Shown here: positions 48,776 through 63,754 of the stretch, piece by piece
Position numbering within the stretch: the stretch's first letter is position 1
Layout: each line of letters opens with the position of its first letter
Source: Carnegiea gigantea
Lineage: Eukaryota; Streptophyta; Magnoliopsida; Caryophyllales; Cactaceae
Reading direction: 5' to 3'
Length of the DNA: 64,000 nucleotides
Assembly (NCBI GenBank): GCA_029747015.1
Contig: JAKOGI010001568.1
Span: 149,866-213,865, forward strand
The notes under the pieces: generated by a model
Databases searched by the model: none
Seen by the model: only the letters and a program-made list of their open reading frames with translations
Told to the model about the DNA's origin: nothing
Program-made: the position numbers and the translations under genes

Positions 48776-49297
48776 ATGGCTCTAAAGAAGAGAACCAGGA
48801 CTACTCAAGGAGTGGAGAGATCGAGTCAAGCTCCCCAACAGGTTTTTTGAACATCCACCAATGCACGGAATCAAGGTAATCTTCCTAATCCACTTGGTTT
48901 AACTAACTGATCATATTACTAGATACAATGCGTTGACTAATAAGCTCGTTATTGCTACTTATTATATGGGTGAGGATTCGTTGACTAGTTTAGGGTTGCT
49001 TGATGATATTCGGTGGTTGTTTGTTCATGAGGACATGAGTTAATTTTTAGAGACTTAAGACCATACATATTGTGACTTTACCATAGAAGTTTTAAGTGCT
49101 TTTCATGTTAAAGTCATGAGTAGTCCTTGATGTCAAGAGGGCTATATTTCATTTTATATGAATAGGGAATTCTATGAGTTGAATTTGAGTCTTTTAACAG
49201 TATATTTGAGTTTCCACGTAGTTTGGATTTAGATCGATGTCATGTGCCTTGAGAGTTTAATCCTAATGCATTTTGGTTTATAATCATTGGAAATTGC
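48776..49297 (+). pseudogene. Athila ORF1 remnant, unit B
   Basis: Same start, same early stop and same shifted segments as 23085-23606, without visible change. Confidence 0.6.
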
Positions 49298-51017
49298 CAA
49301 TGTGTTTCTTGATTTGACCATGATGTTTAATTGTAAACTTGGCATTGAATAAAAATATTAATATTAACCTCCCATTTGGTAAACTTCAGTTTGGATGATT
49401 AACTATAGAAATAGATATATGACTCCAAATTTATTAATTCATTAACCATGACATATTTATTGATTAATGTTGTGCAATTAAAATAAAAAATTAATAAGGT
49501 AACCAATGAAAACAGTAAAAATGACACTCTCACAACAACCTATTCAGTTTTATTTAATGCTACTATACATTCTTGTGCTTTGCATATGCATGTGTCAAAC
49601 TTTGTTTAATATTCAGGTTGTTAGCTAATTGATATTGAATCGTATATACAGTAATTATTTTCTACTATGGACTGGGTTGTTGAAAATTATAATTACTAAA
49701 ATATTTATGAAATCCTTACTTTATAATATTTATTAAATAATTTACAATAGAAATCCTAAATCACAATTATTAAACATTTTTTTCTTCAAAATAAAATATT
49801 TGAGATATTCATATGGATCATGATGTTAAATTGCATCAGGACATCCCAAACTTTCCCAATGATTTAAAACTATTATTCTTATGTTATTTCTGTTCAATTT
49901 TTTAGGTTATGCAATTTATATGTTTATCTAAGTCAATAAGTTTACAATATATAAAAAAGAGACTTTGAAAAGATAAATACTTAATAAGAACAATGTATAA
50001 GCAACACATACGTTTTATTTTGTTCTATATAAAATAAAACTTAAAGTAAGTAATGCTACTCATCAAATCAATGTATCATATTTATTAAAATTAGAAAAAT
50101 GTACGACAATGTGTACAAAATGCATTGAAATTGTTAAAAAAAAGTAATAAATAAAAGGTGTTATGAGAATGGTAAGTTTTTTTATTTACACAACATGAAT
50201 GGTTTAGAAAATAAACAGTTGAATACAGTGTGTTAGTGCCAATTTATGATTGCATATAATTTCTGAAGGATTAATTAGAGCGTACTTTAGATGTTGGGAT
50301 TGCCATTTGTATCATGAATTTAACTGATCTCATTTCTTTCTTTGTAATAGTTCCTTTTTGTTGTATACATCAAATTAAAGTATGTCATAGTTAATTTCAA
50401 TGAAAATATTAACACTCTCATGGGGATAAAATGGTAGAATTAAATCGATTTGTATCAAGTAAATATCCATTTACTCTTCTTACATCAAATATATATGCAA
50501 CATACACCATTGTAAAAATATATACAATAATACTAGAGATATACAAGATGAGAAAGATGACTTAATTACGAGCAAGGTTTAGAGATGATCTAGGTGGAAC
50601 ATGTAAGACACTTTCATAAGAAAAGAGCATCCCCTCTTCAATGGTTGAAATTAAATCCTAACTTACAATAACCCACTAAATTTCTTCAAATGCAATGAAA
50701 GAATTTCTTGAACTAACTATTTACCCATGCTAAAAATAAAGTGTAAGATTTTAAAATTTGAAAAAGTAATTGCAGGAGGACTGTCAGAGATTATTTTGCT
50801 TTGCAACACTAAGTAGCATTCATGGTTAATACAACTTCACAAGGCTACATTTGTGATTAGAGAGAGTATTTATGTAAATTGCAGCGCGCAAAGACTGCAC
50901 GACATTATTTTGCTTTGGAAGGCTAAATAAGATCAATTCTCTTCTCTTATCATTTAAACTTCATTACAATAGTTCTTGTTTGTTTTGATGTTTAAATTGA
51001 TCTTTCTTGTTTGTTTT
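49298..51017. other. AT-rich unknown segment and Z-type LTR distal piece, unit B
   Basis: 49298-50932 is the unknown AT-rich stretch, nearly base-for-base as in A. 50933-51017 is the distal piece of the Z-type LTR fragment. No genes or structured RNA seen. Confidence 0.45.
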
Positions 51018-53705
51018 TCTTTAAAATAAATTCAGACTTGATAAATATGTTCTGAATTGATAAAGCTTATGCATAATGGGGAACGATAAATTAGGCCTCG
51101 ACTCTGTTTCACAAATGTAATTGTAGATATGTGTAGTCAGTAAATGATACTCACATAACTTGCAACTTTGATAGAAATTCAGTAACTTAAATAACTTGTA
51201 AGATAGGTTATGCTAAGATAGCTTCAAAACTGGATAATTGAAAGTAATTAATCTAATATGAAGTTAAATGAAAGTAAAATAAATCATAATAAGAAAGATG
51301 AGATTAAAAAGGAAAAGGCCTTGATGATTATAAATAGATTGACCATAAGAGTAAATGATTCTTGGCAATAGGCCTTCATGATGGTTATAATGAAAATTGA
51401 TTTTTTTTTTTTAATACCTCTGAAACAAACTGATAATACAGATTTAAGGCCAAGAGAGATGTATCTTGATTCAAAATGGCATATATAACACTAACTTGAT
51501 CCGATAAACACTGTTTTCTGAATCATTACTCTCCCCACTTCTCAAAGTTCATTTATAAGCCTAATAAACGTAGTTTTCCACCCCAAATGAGTCATTAAAA
51601 ACCATAGAAGCTATTAAACTCATTAAACTTGGTATTTTCTTTTGTAGAGTCCATAACTTATAAGTATACTCCCATAATACATACTTGTCTTCCTTTCTCT
51701 CTATAATTGAGCTAACAGTTCTATTAAACCCCATATACATTTGTTTCCCCTTTTATATGGCCTTACTTGGCCCAAAATACACAAAATGAGTGCGTGATCA
51801 TTCTCACTTAATCTTTATTATTGCTCTTTACACAATTACTCAAATTACTTTCAAAAATTACCAAACTCAAAATACTCAACCAAAATTCATGAAATCTTAT
51901 AGGAAAATTGAAAATAATATGAACAATCTACAGTAAAATTTTCAAATTTTTCCTCCAAGTATACGCTGTATAGAAATTGCAATAACAGCCCAATTTACAC
52001 CAAAGCAGGTCAGTTCACTTAAAAAATTTATACCTTTCACCCTTAAACTCAAATGGAGACCTAAAACCCCAATATCAAAAGATTAAGAAGTCCCAAAAAA
52101 CTTTCATTTGCAACACAGGGTATGATTCCCACAATAGGGTTCCCAAAATAGGGTAGAACACAAGTGTGTCAGTTTTAGTCGAACTTGTGCAGTTCTAGCA
52201 AAACAACCATAACTTTTTCTATAGAATTCGGATTAGGGGGATTCAATAGATATTTGAAAGCTAGCTCATTGATCTATCTACCCACCAAAAATATAATTTT
52301 TAGCTGGGCCAATCGTTACCAGTTTATTGACAAAGTGTCCCCTATTTTTTATCAATTCACAGCCACACTGTCACTGCTTTCACCTTTCTTTTCACATAAA
52401 TCCTCATCTAAAATCACTCCTTAAAATCATGTAACAAAGCTTTGGTCTTTCCCATCACCATACTAAGCCACAATACTCAATTTCACTTCATAATCATGTA
52501 CATCAAAGATTCATTTCTCAATCAAATATACATAAATAACATGCTTGCCATTAAAGGAGAGCTAAATCTTGCAATATCATTAGAACCCTAGTTTATGTCC
52601 AACTTGAACTCACCTTCAACTCATTCCAAATCACCAAAAACACCATCATAATCATCAATAAGACTAAAGATTATAAAATCATATACAAAACAATCCAAAT
52701 CCATCACTTGACCTAAGCTAATATGATCATGGCAATCCCCCAAAACCCTAGCATGCTTCAAGCTCAATCCACAATTAAAAACATCAAAATAACTCTTGTT
52801 TTCTTCCAAAGAACATGATCAAAACCAGCTCACAAAAACAAAAATGAAAATGAAAAGAATCCAAGTTGAGATCACTTAGTTGAAGCTTAAAAAGAGAGAG
52901 ATGGGGTGATGTTTGATGGTTTTGAGGATTTAGGATGGTGGCTAGTGGTACTACGATGTTGAGGTGGTCGGAGGCAGCCAAGGGGTGGTGGCAGGCTGGC
53001 TGGAAACCACCAGAAAATAGTAGCAGCTGGGAGGGGGAGGAGGTGGCCGAATAGAGAGAGAAAGAGGAGAGAAGATGAGTGTGTGTGGGTTTTACTTGGT
53101 TAGAAATGAATTAACATAACTTGGCTAGTATTTAACCTCCCATAAAGGAGCTTGTTGGCTAACCATGGTCAAGTTTAATGTTACATTTAAATCATGGTTA
53201 ATAACGCAAGCTTCTTGGGCTATGATTGGCTTATACGGTTTGCGCCTGGGAAGGAAAGTAAACCGTATGCGATAGAATTTTCGTAGCTCAAAATTAAATT
53301 TTTGTGAGGTTATAAAAATAATAATAATAATAGTAATAATAACAATAATTTATTAAATCATAATTATCGACGCCTACTATCGATTCACCCGATATTTAAT
53401 CAATCAACAAAACTAGAATTAATAATCAATGCAACTTGAATTGCAAAATGGGACCCAAATGAAATATCCCCCAACCGGGATGATTAACTATGTTAAATGA
53501 AAGCGAAAAATTTAATGATATAAGGTAATTCGGTAAATATATAAATTGAGTGTAATTAAATTAATAAACATAATTTGGTTAAACAAACAACCATGAGTGA
53601 TTAAATCAATAAACATGATTAATTAAATGAATAAACATAATTAATTAAATAAACAAATATGATTTAAATAACTAAATAAATATGGGTTAGGGTTGGATTA
53701 TTACA
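51018..53705 (-). mobile_element. X 3' LTR, main piece (belongs to X of unit C)
   Basis: Equivalent to 25327-28014 with very few differences. The polypurine tract is at 53706-53719. Confidence 0.87.
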
Positions 53706-53719
53706 GTCTTCCCCCCTTA

Positions 53720-56700
53720 AAGAGTTTCGTCCTCGAAACTTATGATTTTGATCTTATATGCAATGCCACCTCAAGTATGGATAGTTGGTTTTCACTGTTT
53801 CCCTCCAAAAAGGTATGATTAGCCCAAAGTGCATAGCTGCTTAATCCTGCGGTCGAGTATCTAGATCTTCAATGACTTCACTGGCTTGATTACTTTGGTT
53901 CAAAATTGATATTCTCTTCAAAAGAAAAACTTGCAGTAAACTTGTTACTGCAAAGGAGGTACTCCACTCTACTGGTTCTCTGTTTTACCCACTAATAGGT
54001 TTGGAAACCATTGCATTTCCTAATAAGTACTCCTATACTGACTCATAAAGCCCAATGTAACGAGGGCTCAATTATTTTTGATATCCAGTCCCTTGACACC
54101 CTTGACTAGAGAAGCCCTTTGGAATACTTTATATCTCATCTGAACTTTGATTGTCTCCTTCTTTGGTCAAAATGACCATATGACTCTTGTGTAGTCCTTC
54201 TGCCACTTTAGCATGTACTTGAACTGTCTCATTATTCTCGATGTTTCTTCTGGCTTACTCTAATACCTCTAAACATTGTTTGAGATTATGCCATTATCAA
54301 AATGTCCTCATCTGATGTTCTTAATGCACCACATGATCTTCCCTTATTAGACTAGCCTAAGATGTGCTCTAAGTCCTAATTGGACGCTAGAATAAACATG
54401 GTCAGAGATGAAAATGATGGAATTGGTAGTCAAGTGAGTCATTAGGAACAAAAGAAATAAACAATGAGACTAGAAAAGATTTATAAAGGAGGGATTAACA
54501 TAGGGTGGTTAGAATAAAGATAACCATAAGTGTATTATGAATTATGAAATATAATGCCATAAGAATTATGATTTACAAATATGGATCATAAAGGGTCCAA
54601 TAAATAATCAATCAAGGAGAAAGATGGCCCGGTTATACTCGGATTTGACTAATGAATTGGAAATAAGATGACAAGCGACTGAGCTTTAACAAGGTGACTT
54701 TATGGCCACAACCAACAAGATAAGTGCAATAGATAGATGGGACAAGCAATATGCAATAAATAGATAAATGGATTAGACAAGCAAAGTGTAATGGATAGAT
54801 AAATGCATTGGACGAGCAAAGTGCTAATGGAGAGATTAGTATATTGAGCAAGTCACAATAGGAGCATGCGTTTGCTCATATGAAGCCAATTCAAGTACAA
54901 CAGTAAGATTAAATAGAGAATGCAGAAGTTTATTTATTAGAATGTAAGATATATGTGTGGGAGTTGAAGTTCAAAATAAAGAGAGTAAGGTAGATGTGTG
55001 AATTGGCTCTCAACGGAATGAACTACAACTCATGATCATGAAATAAAGATGGTGAAGATCGAGAGCACTGGAACGTTGACAACTATATAAGGTCGAACAA
55101 AAATGTATTGCACATTTAACAATGGGTTTGCAAAGACATAGAAGATCATGTTAATAGGAAATATCGGGTTAAAAGGCAAGGGAGATTAAACAATATTGGA
55201 TACTATCAAGTTTTGAAGATGAGACAAGCAAACGATTTCAAGAATTACTGCAAAAGGTCATTCTTGCAAAAGATAAATTGTGGTTATATAGTTTAGGTGT
55301 GATATCCTGACCTCAAATTATTCCCAGAAAAGACTTCTGTTGTTGCCAGTTAATCCCATAAATCATTTATTCAAGGTATAGGGCACTTGTTTTTGATAGT
55401 GATCTTGTTCAACTTTCTGTGCACAGTACACAACCATAAGATTCTGCCTTCCTTCTTCACACATATAAAACTAGGGTTTTCCACGGTGACACACTTAGTC
55501 AAATAACTCCCTTCTGTAACAACTCATCTTACTAAATCTTTAGTTCTTTGAACTCTACTGGGGGTCATATGATAGGGGCTCTAAAAATGGATTGAGCACC
55601 TAGAACTAGGTTGATCTGAAAATCAATATTTCTTAGGGAAAACAGTCCTGAAAGTCCTCACATAAAATATCTCTAAATTCACAAACTGTAATTGTTAATA
55701 TGTATATACCAACTGTGGTTGGCATATCACTAATATTCAATGCATTACTGACAGGATAATTCACTTGCTTGCACAGTGTAATTAGGGCGGAAATAGGATT
55801 TTTCTTCCCTCGGTCCACTGAAACACACGTCTAGTCTTTCCTTATTTCTCAAACTAACCTTAAGATCTTTACAAGTCATCTTCTTTAAGTACACAATCAG
55901 TTCATCCGTATAATGATAACAAGGTCTGCCAATCAAACTGGATTGAATACCAATGAATATAGTTCTAGCAATACTACTAGAGACATATTTACAAAAAGAT
56001 AACACATTCAACTGCCTACTGGTCTCAATAAATTTAAAAGACAGGGGATGATCTATAGCGTAAAGAGATATAGCCACACCATGAACTCTTGCAAAGATAT
56101 TTCTTTATTAGTTACAAAGGACCGGCATGCAAGCTGAATGAATGAAAGGATGAAGATTCGTAATGAAACAGGTAAGACATATAAATGACCTGCATATACA
56201 AGACATGCAGTTTATTCATGATGGCCATGATAGTAAAGTAAATGAATGATGTAATGAAGTTGAGAGGGAGTATTAAGTATTAAAGGTGAAGAAATCTAAT
56301 AGACTACAAAAGAGGCATTTGAAAAGGCATATGGTACCTGTACGTGAGTAAATTGATGAAATAAGGGTCAACACCATCAGAAGGGAAATTTCGTTCATCT
56401 AGTGTTTGAAAGGCCAATATGTCAAGATGAAGGAGTCAGTCTTATGACTGCGCATGATGGCATCCATCAATAACACATTCTGTAGTAAACAGAAGTTTTG
56501 GGTAGGCATATAAACTGCAAAACTTCTGGCAGATGAAAATAGCACAAATCGTTGTTTATCATTAATAAGATAGGCTGTACTAGTAAAGAAAGGATTGCCA
56601 AAATAACTTGAGTAACGACATGTAGTCACGGCCATAAAGTAGTATGCCAACATCATGTTACGGTGCTATAGAAACACAAACAATATGGTTCCATTTAATT

Positions 56701-57807
56701 GCTGAAAGGGCGCTCAATGACTTAGGTCTGAAGCAATCAAAGGCTTTGCAAGCAATAAATGAATAGTGCCTAAATAGAAGCAAGGAGTTAAAGTAGGTGA
56801 CAAGTAAAAATATGAATATAATGGTGACTGAACTGTAAATAGAATGGGTCAAATATGCTTAGGAAGAACTGCAAATCACACAGTAATGCATACCAGGGGT
56901 CATTATAGGCTCCATTATGAAAATAAAGAATTAAATGATTATGATTGTCATGGTTTGAATCGCCTATAAGAAAGGTTGCTTAGATGTGTTCAAAGGACTC
57001 CCCACAGACCACATATGAGATTTTTCATAAACACTCCATTACAAATCAAGGGAATGTTAGTGGCAAATAAATAATGCTTCTGAACAATTCAAGGTAACTA
57101 GGGCAGAAATAAGTCAATGATAGGAAGTAATAGGAGCATTGCTGATGTAAGGTCTTAGTGTCAAGACCAGATAATTCCTATACATGGCAACTTAATCTTA
57201 CTTGTGCCACCCATATATGCCAAGTAGCACACCATAAGCTACTAATTGTTATCATCATACATGAGCACTCATTGTAATGTTCATCTCATATTGGTTCCCT
57301 TCAAAGATATTGCCCCACAAGACATTTCCTCATCTAGAGGTTTACATCTAACTTGACACTGTATTAATCCCTTAAGAAGTTGCAAATGGCATCCCCACAT
57401 CAGGTTTCAACCATCACTGTACTCAAGATCAGGTATATTAACACACCTCAATAAAACTCTCAAATCCTGAGGCAAAACGGAGAGAGTTCTTCCCAAAAAC
57501 TGACTAAAACCTAGCCTAAAGCTTTACAATAGATACCTGAAATGAAGATAAACACTTTAATAGCTCAACGGCCACACGCCGAAGTTCATAACTCAACGGG
57601 TCACACATCCGGGGGTGCACGATTGCAAAAATTTAAACAAATAAGAGAAATAAAACACACAATATAACTCCTAGGTAAATGAAAGCATGCCTCCCTAACA
57701 GGTGACCCAAATGGTTCCACATTCCACTTTGCTAATGCTCGAATCTCAAGATATTACCAAATGATTGAGTCGCCCAAATGGAAATGGTTCCTCAATATAC
57801 GCCCATA
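53720..57807 (-). pseudogene. X internal region with pol remnants, unit C
   Basis: Integrase-end text near 53720-54110, unrecognised sequence to about 55250, then the protease/RT remnant at about 55252-56091 (CEFRDILCEDF at 55633-55818, the longer frame at 55745-56077), then the gag zone and leader. It shares with B the 104 bp deletion (junction at 54985-54990) and the intact 25 bp in RT. It stops at the C-specific deletion. Confidence 0.65.
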
Positions 57808-57815
57808 CAAATGAA
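57808..57815. other. Junction of 1935 bp deletion, unit C
   Basis: C has one caaatgaa where B has two, at 32117-32124 and 34052-34059, exactly 1935 bp apart. The deletion removes the leader start, the primer-binding site and about 1.8 kb of the X 5' LTR. Confidence 0.92.
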
Positions 57816-59462
57816 GACCTAAAATCCAATATCAAAAGATTAAGAAGTCCCAAAAAACTTTTATTTACAACACAAAACATGATTCTCACAATAGGGATTC
57901 CAAAATGAGGTAGAACACAAGTGTGTTAGTTTTGGTCGAACCTGTGCAGTTCTAGCAAAACAACCATAACTTTTTCTATAGAACTCAGATTAGGGCGATA
58001 TAAAATGTATTTAAAAGCTAACTCATTGATCTATCTACCCACCAAAAATCATAATTTTTAGCTGGGCCAACCATTACCAGTTTTTTGGCAAATTGTCCCC
58101 TATTTTCTGTCAATTTACAGCCACACTGTCACTGCTTTGTCCTTTCTTTTCACGTAAATCCTCATCTAAAATCACTCCTTAAAATCATATAACAAAGCTT
58201 TGCTCCTTCCCATCACGATACTAATCCATAATACTCAATTTCACTTCATAATCATATAAATCAAAGATTCATTTCTCAATCAAATATACACAAATAACAT
58301 GCTTGCTATTAAAGGAGAGCTAAACCTTGTAATATCATTAAAACCCTAGTTTATGGCCAACTTAACTCACCTTCAACTCATTCCAAATCACCAAAAGCAC
58401 CATCATAACCATCAATAAGACTAAATATTACAAAATCATATACAAAACAATCCAAATCTATCACTTGACCTAAGCTAACATGATCATGGCAAACCCCTAA
58501 ACCCTAGCATGCTTCAAGCTCAATCCACAACTAAAAACATCAAAATAACTCTTGTTTTCCTCCAAAGAACATGATCAAAACCTAAATCACAAAAACAAAA
58601 ATCAAAATGAAAAGAATCCAAGTTGAGATCACTTACTTGGAGCTTAAAAAGAGAGAGATGGGGGTGATGTTTGGTGGTTTTGAGAATTGAGGATGGTGGT
58701 TAGTGGTACTACAATGTCGGGGTGGTCGGAGGCAACCAAGGGGTGGTGGCAGGCTGGCTGAAAACCACCAGAAAATAGCAATAGTTGGGAGGGGGAGAGG
58801 GTGCTCGAATAGAGAGAGAAAGAGGAGAGAAGATGAGTGCGTGTGGGTTTAACTTGGTTAGAAATGAATCAACATAAATTGGCTAGTACTTAACCTCCCA
58901 TAAAGGAGCTTTTTGGCCGACCATGGTTAAGTTTAAGGTTAGATTTAAATCATTGTTAACAATGTAAGCTTCTTGGGCTATGATTGGCTTATACGGTTTG
59001 GGCCTGGGAAGGGAAATAAACCGTACGCGATAGAATTTTCATAGCTCGAAATTAAATTTTTGCGAGGTTATAAAAATAATAATAATGGTAGTAATAACAA
59101 TAATAATTTCTTAAACCATATATCAAGGCCTACTATCGATTCACCCGATATTTAATCAATCAACGAAATTTGAATTAATAATCAATGAAACTTAAATTAC
59201 AAAATGGGACCCAAATGAAATATCCCCCAACCGAGATGATTAAATATGATAAATGAAAATGGAAATTTTAAATGATATAAGGTAATTCGGTAAATATATA
59301 AATTGAGTGTAATTGAATTAATAAACACGATTTGGTTAAACAAATAACCATTGGAGATTAAATCAATAAATATGATTAATTAAATGAATAAATATGGTTA
59401 ATTAAATAAATAAATATGATTTAAATAAGTAAATAAATATGGGTTAGGGTTGGGTTATTGCA
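57816..59462 (-). mobile_element. X 5' LTR, truncated, unit C
   Basis: Only the U3-side 1.65 kb remains. In the patch region (about 57960-58200) it matches A, not B. The target-site duplication ACTCG follows at 59463-59467. Confidence 0.87.
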
Positions 59463-62233
59463 ACTCGTCTCTTCCTTTGGCTCCCTCAAGAGAGGTCAAG
59501 AGGGCAGATGGTTTTGAGACTGATGCTAGTTCTGATAATCAGTGTGGCACGTTAGTTAAGTTAGAGGATACCTTTCTTGAGAAGCATTCCCTTGAGGAGC
59601 CTTCAGTTGTGGATTTTAGTAAGGTTACACCTTTTGATGAGCTTGTTGATCCTATTTCTGTAGAGATTTCCCTTGACTTAGCTCCCATCCCTCCTATTTT
59701 GTCGCTCTCTACTTCTCTCTCCATTGTTCTTCCTTCTTTAGACCCTCTCGAGTCTACTTTCGTAGAGTCCAAACCTTTGTGCTTGGTAGTCATTGTTTAG
59801 ATCAGACTCTTGATGATGGTGTCATAGACAGACTCGAGGATCACTTTGAGGTGAAGGACTTGACTTTGGGCCACCCTATGAGCTTTGATTTTCATATTTC
59901 ATTTGATTGGCCTTACCTTGCTCATCTCCCATCCCCTTTTACAGATGTAGGATTTCATTTTAATAATTCAAACCATTCCTAATGGTTTATGTATTCGTAT
60001 AGTCATTTATGGTTAGACCATTGCCTAGTGCATCTAATTTTGCATCTATACATCTCTCTTTTGATTGGGCTGAGATCTTTGATAAGCTCAAGAGAGCCTT
60101 GACTTGCATTTCTTTTATGCATTTTATTTGGGTTACACCTCCTGTTTCTAACTATTTTCATTTCTATGAGGATTGTGTCCGCATGTTTGATAAGTTGCTT
60201 CGACCCTTAGTCGTTTTTGATTTGAGTAGCAGCTTGTGAGCTGAGATGGAGTGGCTGATGCTCTATGAACCTCCTCGACATCATATGAGTGAGGCGTTAG
60301 CTTGGGTACAATTAGTACCCGACCTAATATGATCATTTCACTCCTTCTCTATTCTCATTTCTTTTTTCTTTTCTTTCTTTTTGTATACAGTTGTGGTTAT
60401 TTAGGATTGTGATTGTATGGATGATCAATCTTAAGGAGAAAGTTGGGATTTGCTGAGCCGAGTTGGCTACGATAACACTTGATTACATTATAGTTGTTTT
60501 GTGACTACTTGTTAGTTGTGGATATCTAGGATTGTGAATAGTTGGTGACATTTAGGATTGTTTTGTTATGTTTTAGTTATGTGTTTTGTTTTCTTGGTTT
60601 TGTGAGTTTTTTATTTTCTTTGGTTTTTTTTGGTTTTATATTTTGTTTTGTTTTCTTTTTGATGTTTTAGTGGTTTTGTTTTGGTTTTGTATTTTGTTTT
60701 TCTTTTCTTTTGAGTTTTGTTTTGCTTCAGGTTTACTTTTCTTTTGTCTTTTATTTGGTGGTTCCTTGTTTATATTGGGTATTTTTTTTTATATTTTTAA
60801 GATGTTTTGGTAATGCTTTGTGTATTGGTGGTATGTTTTTGTAAATATCTTATTAGTGCTTTCTTTTTGTTCTCTTGGTTTTATATTGTGTTTTTCTTTT
60901 GTGTCTTGCTTTGTTTAAACTTTCTTTTTGTTTAGTTTTATATTTAGTAGCTCCTTGGTCTTGTCCTGTTTTTATTTTGGTGATTATTTGTGTGTTTGGT
61001 TTTGTTTTGGTTTTGGTTGTGGTTTCGATTTTGATTTTGATTTTGGTTTTATTTTGATGTTGGTGGTTCCCCAGTTTGTATATAATTATGGATTTATGTT
61101 GGTCTTATGGTTGTATAGCTTATGTGATTGCTTCTTGGTGTCGTAGTTCCCAGAAAGAGGACATTGTGGAGCTTTGGAGGTACCCATTTGTACATATTTT
61201 TTTGAAAAAGGTAATTGTGATCCCAAGTGCTATGTTATTGAGTTATATGTAAATAGAGTTTACATGATGAGATATCTAGTTGAGGATGTAGATTTGATTT
61301 TTCATAATAACCCCATCTCATATGTGTGATTTTGTGCTACCTTACTCACTTTATTGTCAATTCATAGGGTCTTATTGTTAAGTGGCATAAGTACTTTTTG
61401 TTTGCCGAAGTTCCCTTCTATGTTTCTTGAAAAATGCGAAAAAAAGGAGGAAAAAAGAAAAAAAACGGAAAAAAATCTAAAAAAGTGAATAAAAACCGAG
61501 GCACCAATATTTATAGCCACTATCTTTATTTCATATCTTTAATTGGCTTGAATATGTGCTATTTTACTTGATCACACATCTCTTTGGGCAATGAAATAAG
61601 TGCTTTGCACATTCCAATAAAGCCCTTTTTTAGGGAAAGCCCGAACATTTGTAAGTTAAGTGGGTATTATTATTCTTTGAAAAAAAAAGAAAAAAGGGGA
61701 AAAATTGGAGCAAAGAAGGTAACTAGTCAAGGAAATGGGATTGTATGAATGTTAATAACTTGATTTATAAGGGTTGCTATGCTTTGGCACATGCACCAAG
61801 GTGTATATATCATTACATATTGTGCGTGGGGTGAAAAATGAGAGTCGGGATACTTCCTTTGACTTAGTTATCTCTTGATTGTTCATTCCATTTATATATA
61901 ATTTGGCGATTTGGTTACTAGGGTATTCCAATTGCTTAAGTCATGTACATAATTTCCCATTACTTGTATGTATGTTCATGTTTTGAAAAAATCAAAAAGA
62001 TTTTCCTTCGTCTTTGAAAAGATTTTTTGTGGGTATTTCATTCAAAAATCCTCACAAGACCTCACTCATCCAGTTAGAAAACTGAGAGGTTTAAAGGGCT
62101 CATTGCATACGCTAAATACAACCGTGATTCGTGCGGAAGTGAGTTAGGATTTTTTACTTCTTATTTTCCATTTCATTTTGGGTAGTTTCATTGTTTTACT
62201 CGAGGACGAGCAAAGTATTTATGTGAGGGTATT
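59463..62233 (+). mobile_element. Y internal region, right part, unit C
   Basis: Gag C-terminal remnant to about 60239 (one change, E to D, in VVDFSKV), T/G-rich block 60360-61060, then non-coding sequence with A-runs to the LTR. Otherwise as in B. Confidence 0.78.
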
Positions 62234-62517
62234 CGTTCACGCCAAAAATACAATATTTTTACGATACCTTTATGCCTAATTTATGCTTGAAATAATTATT
62301 ATATTTAGATTTTTATTTTGTTTTGATTCATTTTTGCAGTGCTGAAAATCGGGAAAAATTGTGAAAGAAATGATGGAAAGAGAGCAAGAAAGGAAAAAAA
62401 AAACCAAAATCTACTGAGTCCCCATGCTTATCTGACGTACTTACTCCACATTTCTCCTTCTCTCTCTTCTCTCTCGATCCATCGGACTAAAGAACCCCCA
62501 CATCCCTCTTCATCTCT

Positions 62518-62560
<43 letters not shown>

Positions 62561-63749
62561 GATCTGGCACCACAACAACACCACCATTGACACCACCATC
62601 ACCACAGTCATCCTCATCCACTTCACTATCTCTCCATCAGCAAACCCAACATCATCAGCACCATCCACATCAGGCACGATCAAAGGGCCGAGATTGAAGG
62701 GGCTTGAGTATAAATCAAGGCTACGGCGCATGGAGCTAGGGAGTCTGGGTTTTAGTTTAAGTTTTCAAGTTTTAATTTTTTGGGTTTTTAGTTACTTTCC
62801 ATTGCACTTTAGTAATTTAGGGCCTGGATTTATTCTCATCTATTCGAATTTCGAATGTTAGATTCATTTTTTAGATTGCAATTTCGTATATTCAAAGCTT
62901 AATTTGTTGATTTGGGTAGTTTGTCACAATCTTCAGTTGTAATAGCATTTTCGGGTTTGGTTTTGATTAATTTCAGTTTTTCCCCTCCCTTGTTTTCGCT
63001 CTTTTTGAAGCTTTGGTAGTGGTGTTTCCGCCATTTTTAACGAGCTTGGAAGCTCATTTGTTACTTGGTTCTGGGTTACTTGATGGTTGAGTTCAACATC
63101 CCTTCCCCTTTCCTGTTGTTCTATTCTATCCTGCTTCTTCTTTTTGTTTGTTCGAGTGCCATGTGTTGGCATCATCTTCGTCGAATTGGTGTTTGTCTTG
63201 AGTTCATTCAGTCTGAGCTCTGTCCCTTCCTCCCGTTTTTCGGTTCTCTAGGTTATGCATCGTAATCTAGGCTGTGGAGGTTTGAGTTGGTTTGTGGATG
63301 CGTGATTATCAACATTGTGAGGTGGGGTGAGCTTAGTTTGGCAAGGAAGCGCCTGTCCCAGTTTCCGTGGCTTGGCAAAACGGACTTTTTGCTCCCTTTT
63401 CTCCATTTCATTCAGTAAGTATTTTGTTTACTCAACCTTGTTAAAAATCTAGTTTAGCTAATTGTTTGGTTTCATTTTCCTTATCTTTTATTTAGATAAT
63501 GTAATGAGCTATATTGGAGTTTGCTCTATTATCTTAAAGTTTGCTAGGCCTTATAAAATCATGTGAGTTGTTAATGATTAATTAGATTAGCTTTTCTTGC
63601 AATGAATATGTTCAGTTTTAGCTAGAAATGAATTAGATTAATAGTGTGTGGCAATAATTTCATCCTTATCTCTGAAGATACGACCCTCAAGTACTACGAC
63701 GATAGCTGTATGCTTGCGGCTTTAAAATTACACTCCAAATGCTCGTACA
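62234..63749 (+). mobile_element. Y 3' LTR, unit C
   Basis: Nearly identical to B up to about 63645. The last 100 bp differ at many positions and sometimes carry the state seen in the Y 5' LTR (for example gacgaccctc-type variants). CTAAG follows at 63750-63754. Confidence 0.86.
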
Positions 63750-63754
63750 CTAAG

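Larger units (their letters stand above)
43963..51017. other. Inverted block, unit B
   Basis: Breakpoints are identical to A (17907 and 25326), so both units descend from one inverted ancestor. It is shorter than in A mainly because of the 384 bp deletion in the Y 5' LTR. Confidence 0.85.
29196..54886. repeat. Tandem unit B (25.7 kb)
   Basis: The only complete unit without X1. Relative to A it has a single copy of the 68 bp sequence, a 104 bp deletion at 29294-29299 (shared with C), a 384 bp deletion with 20 bp filler at 46174-46193, and an X-LTR patch of different ancestry at 34220-34457. Confidence 0.93.
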
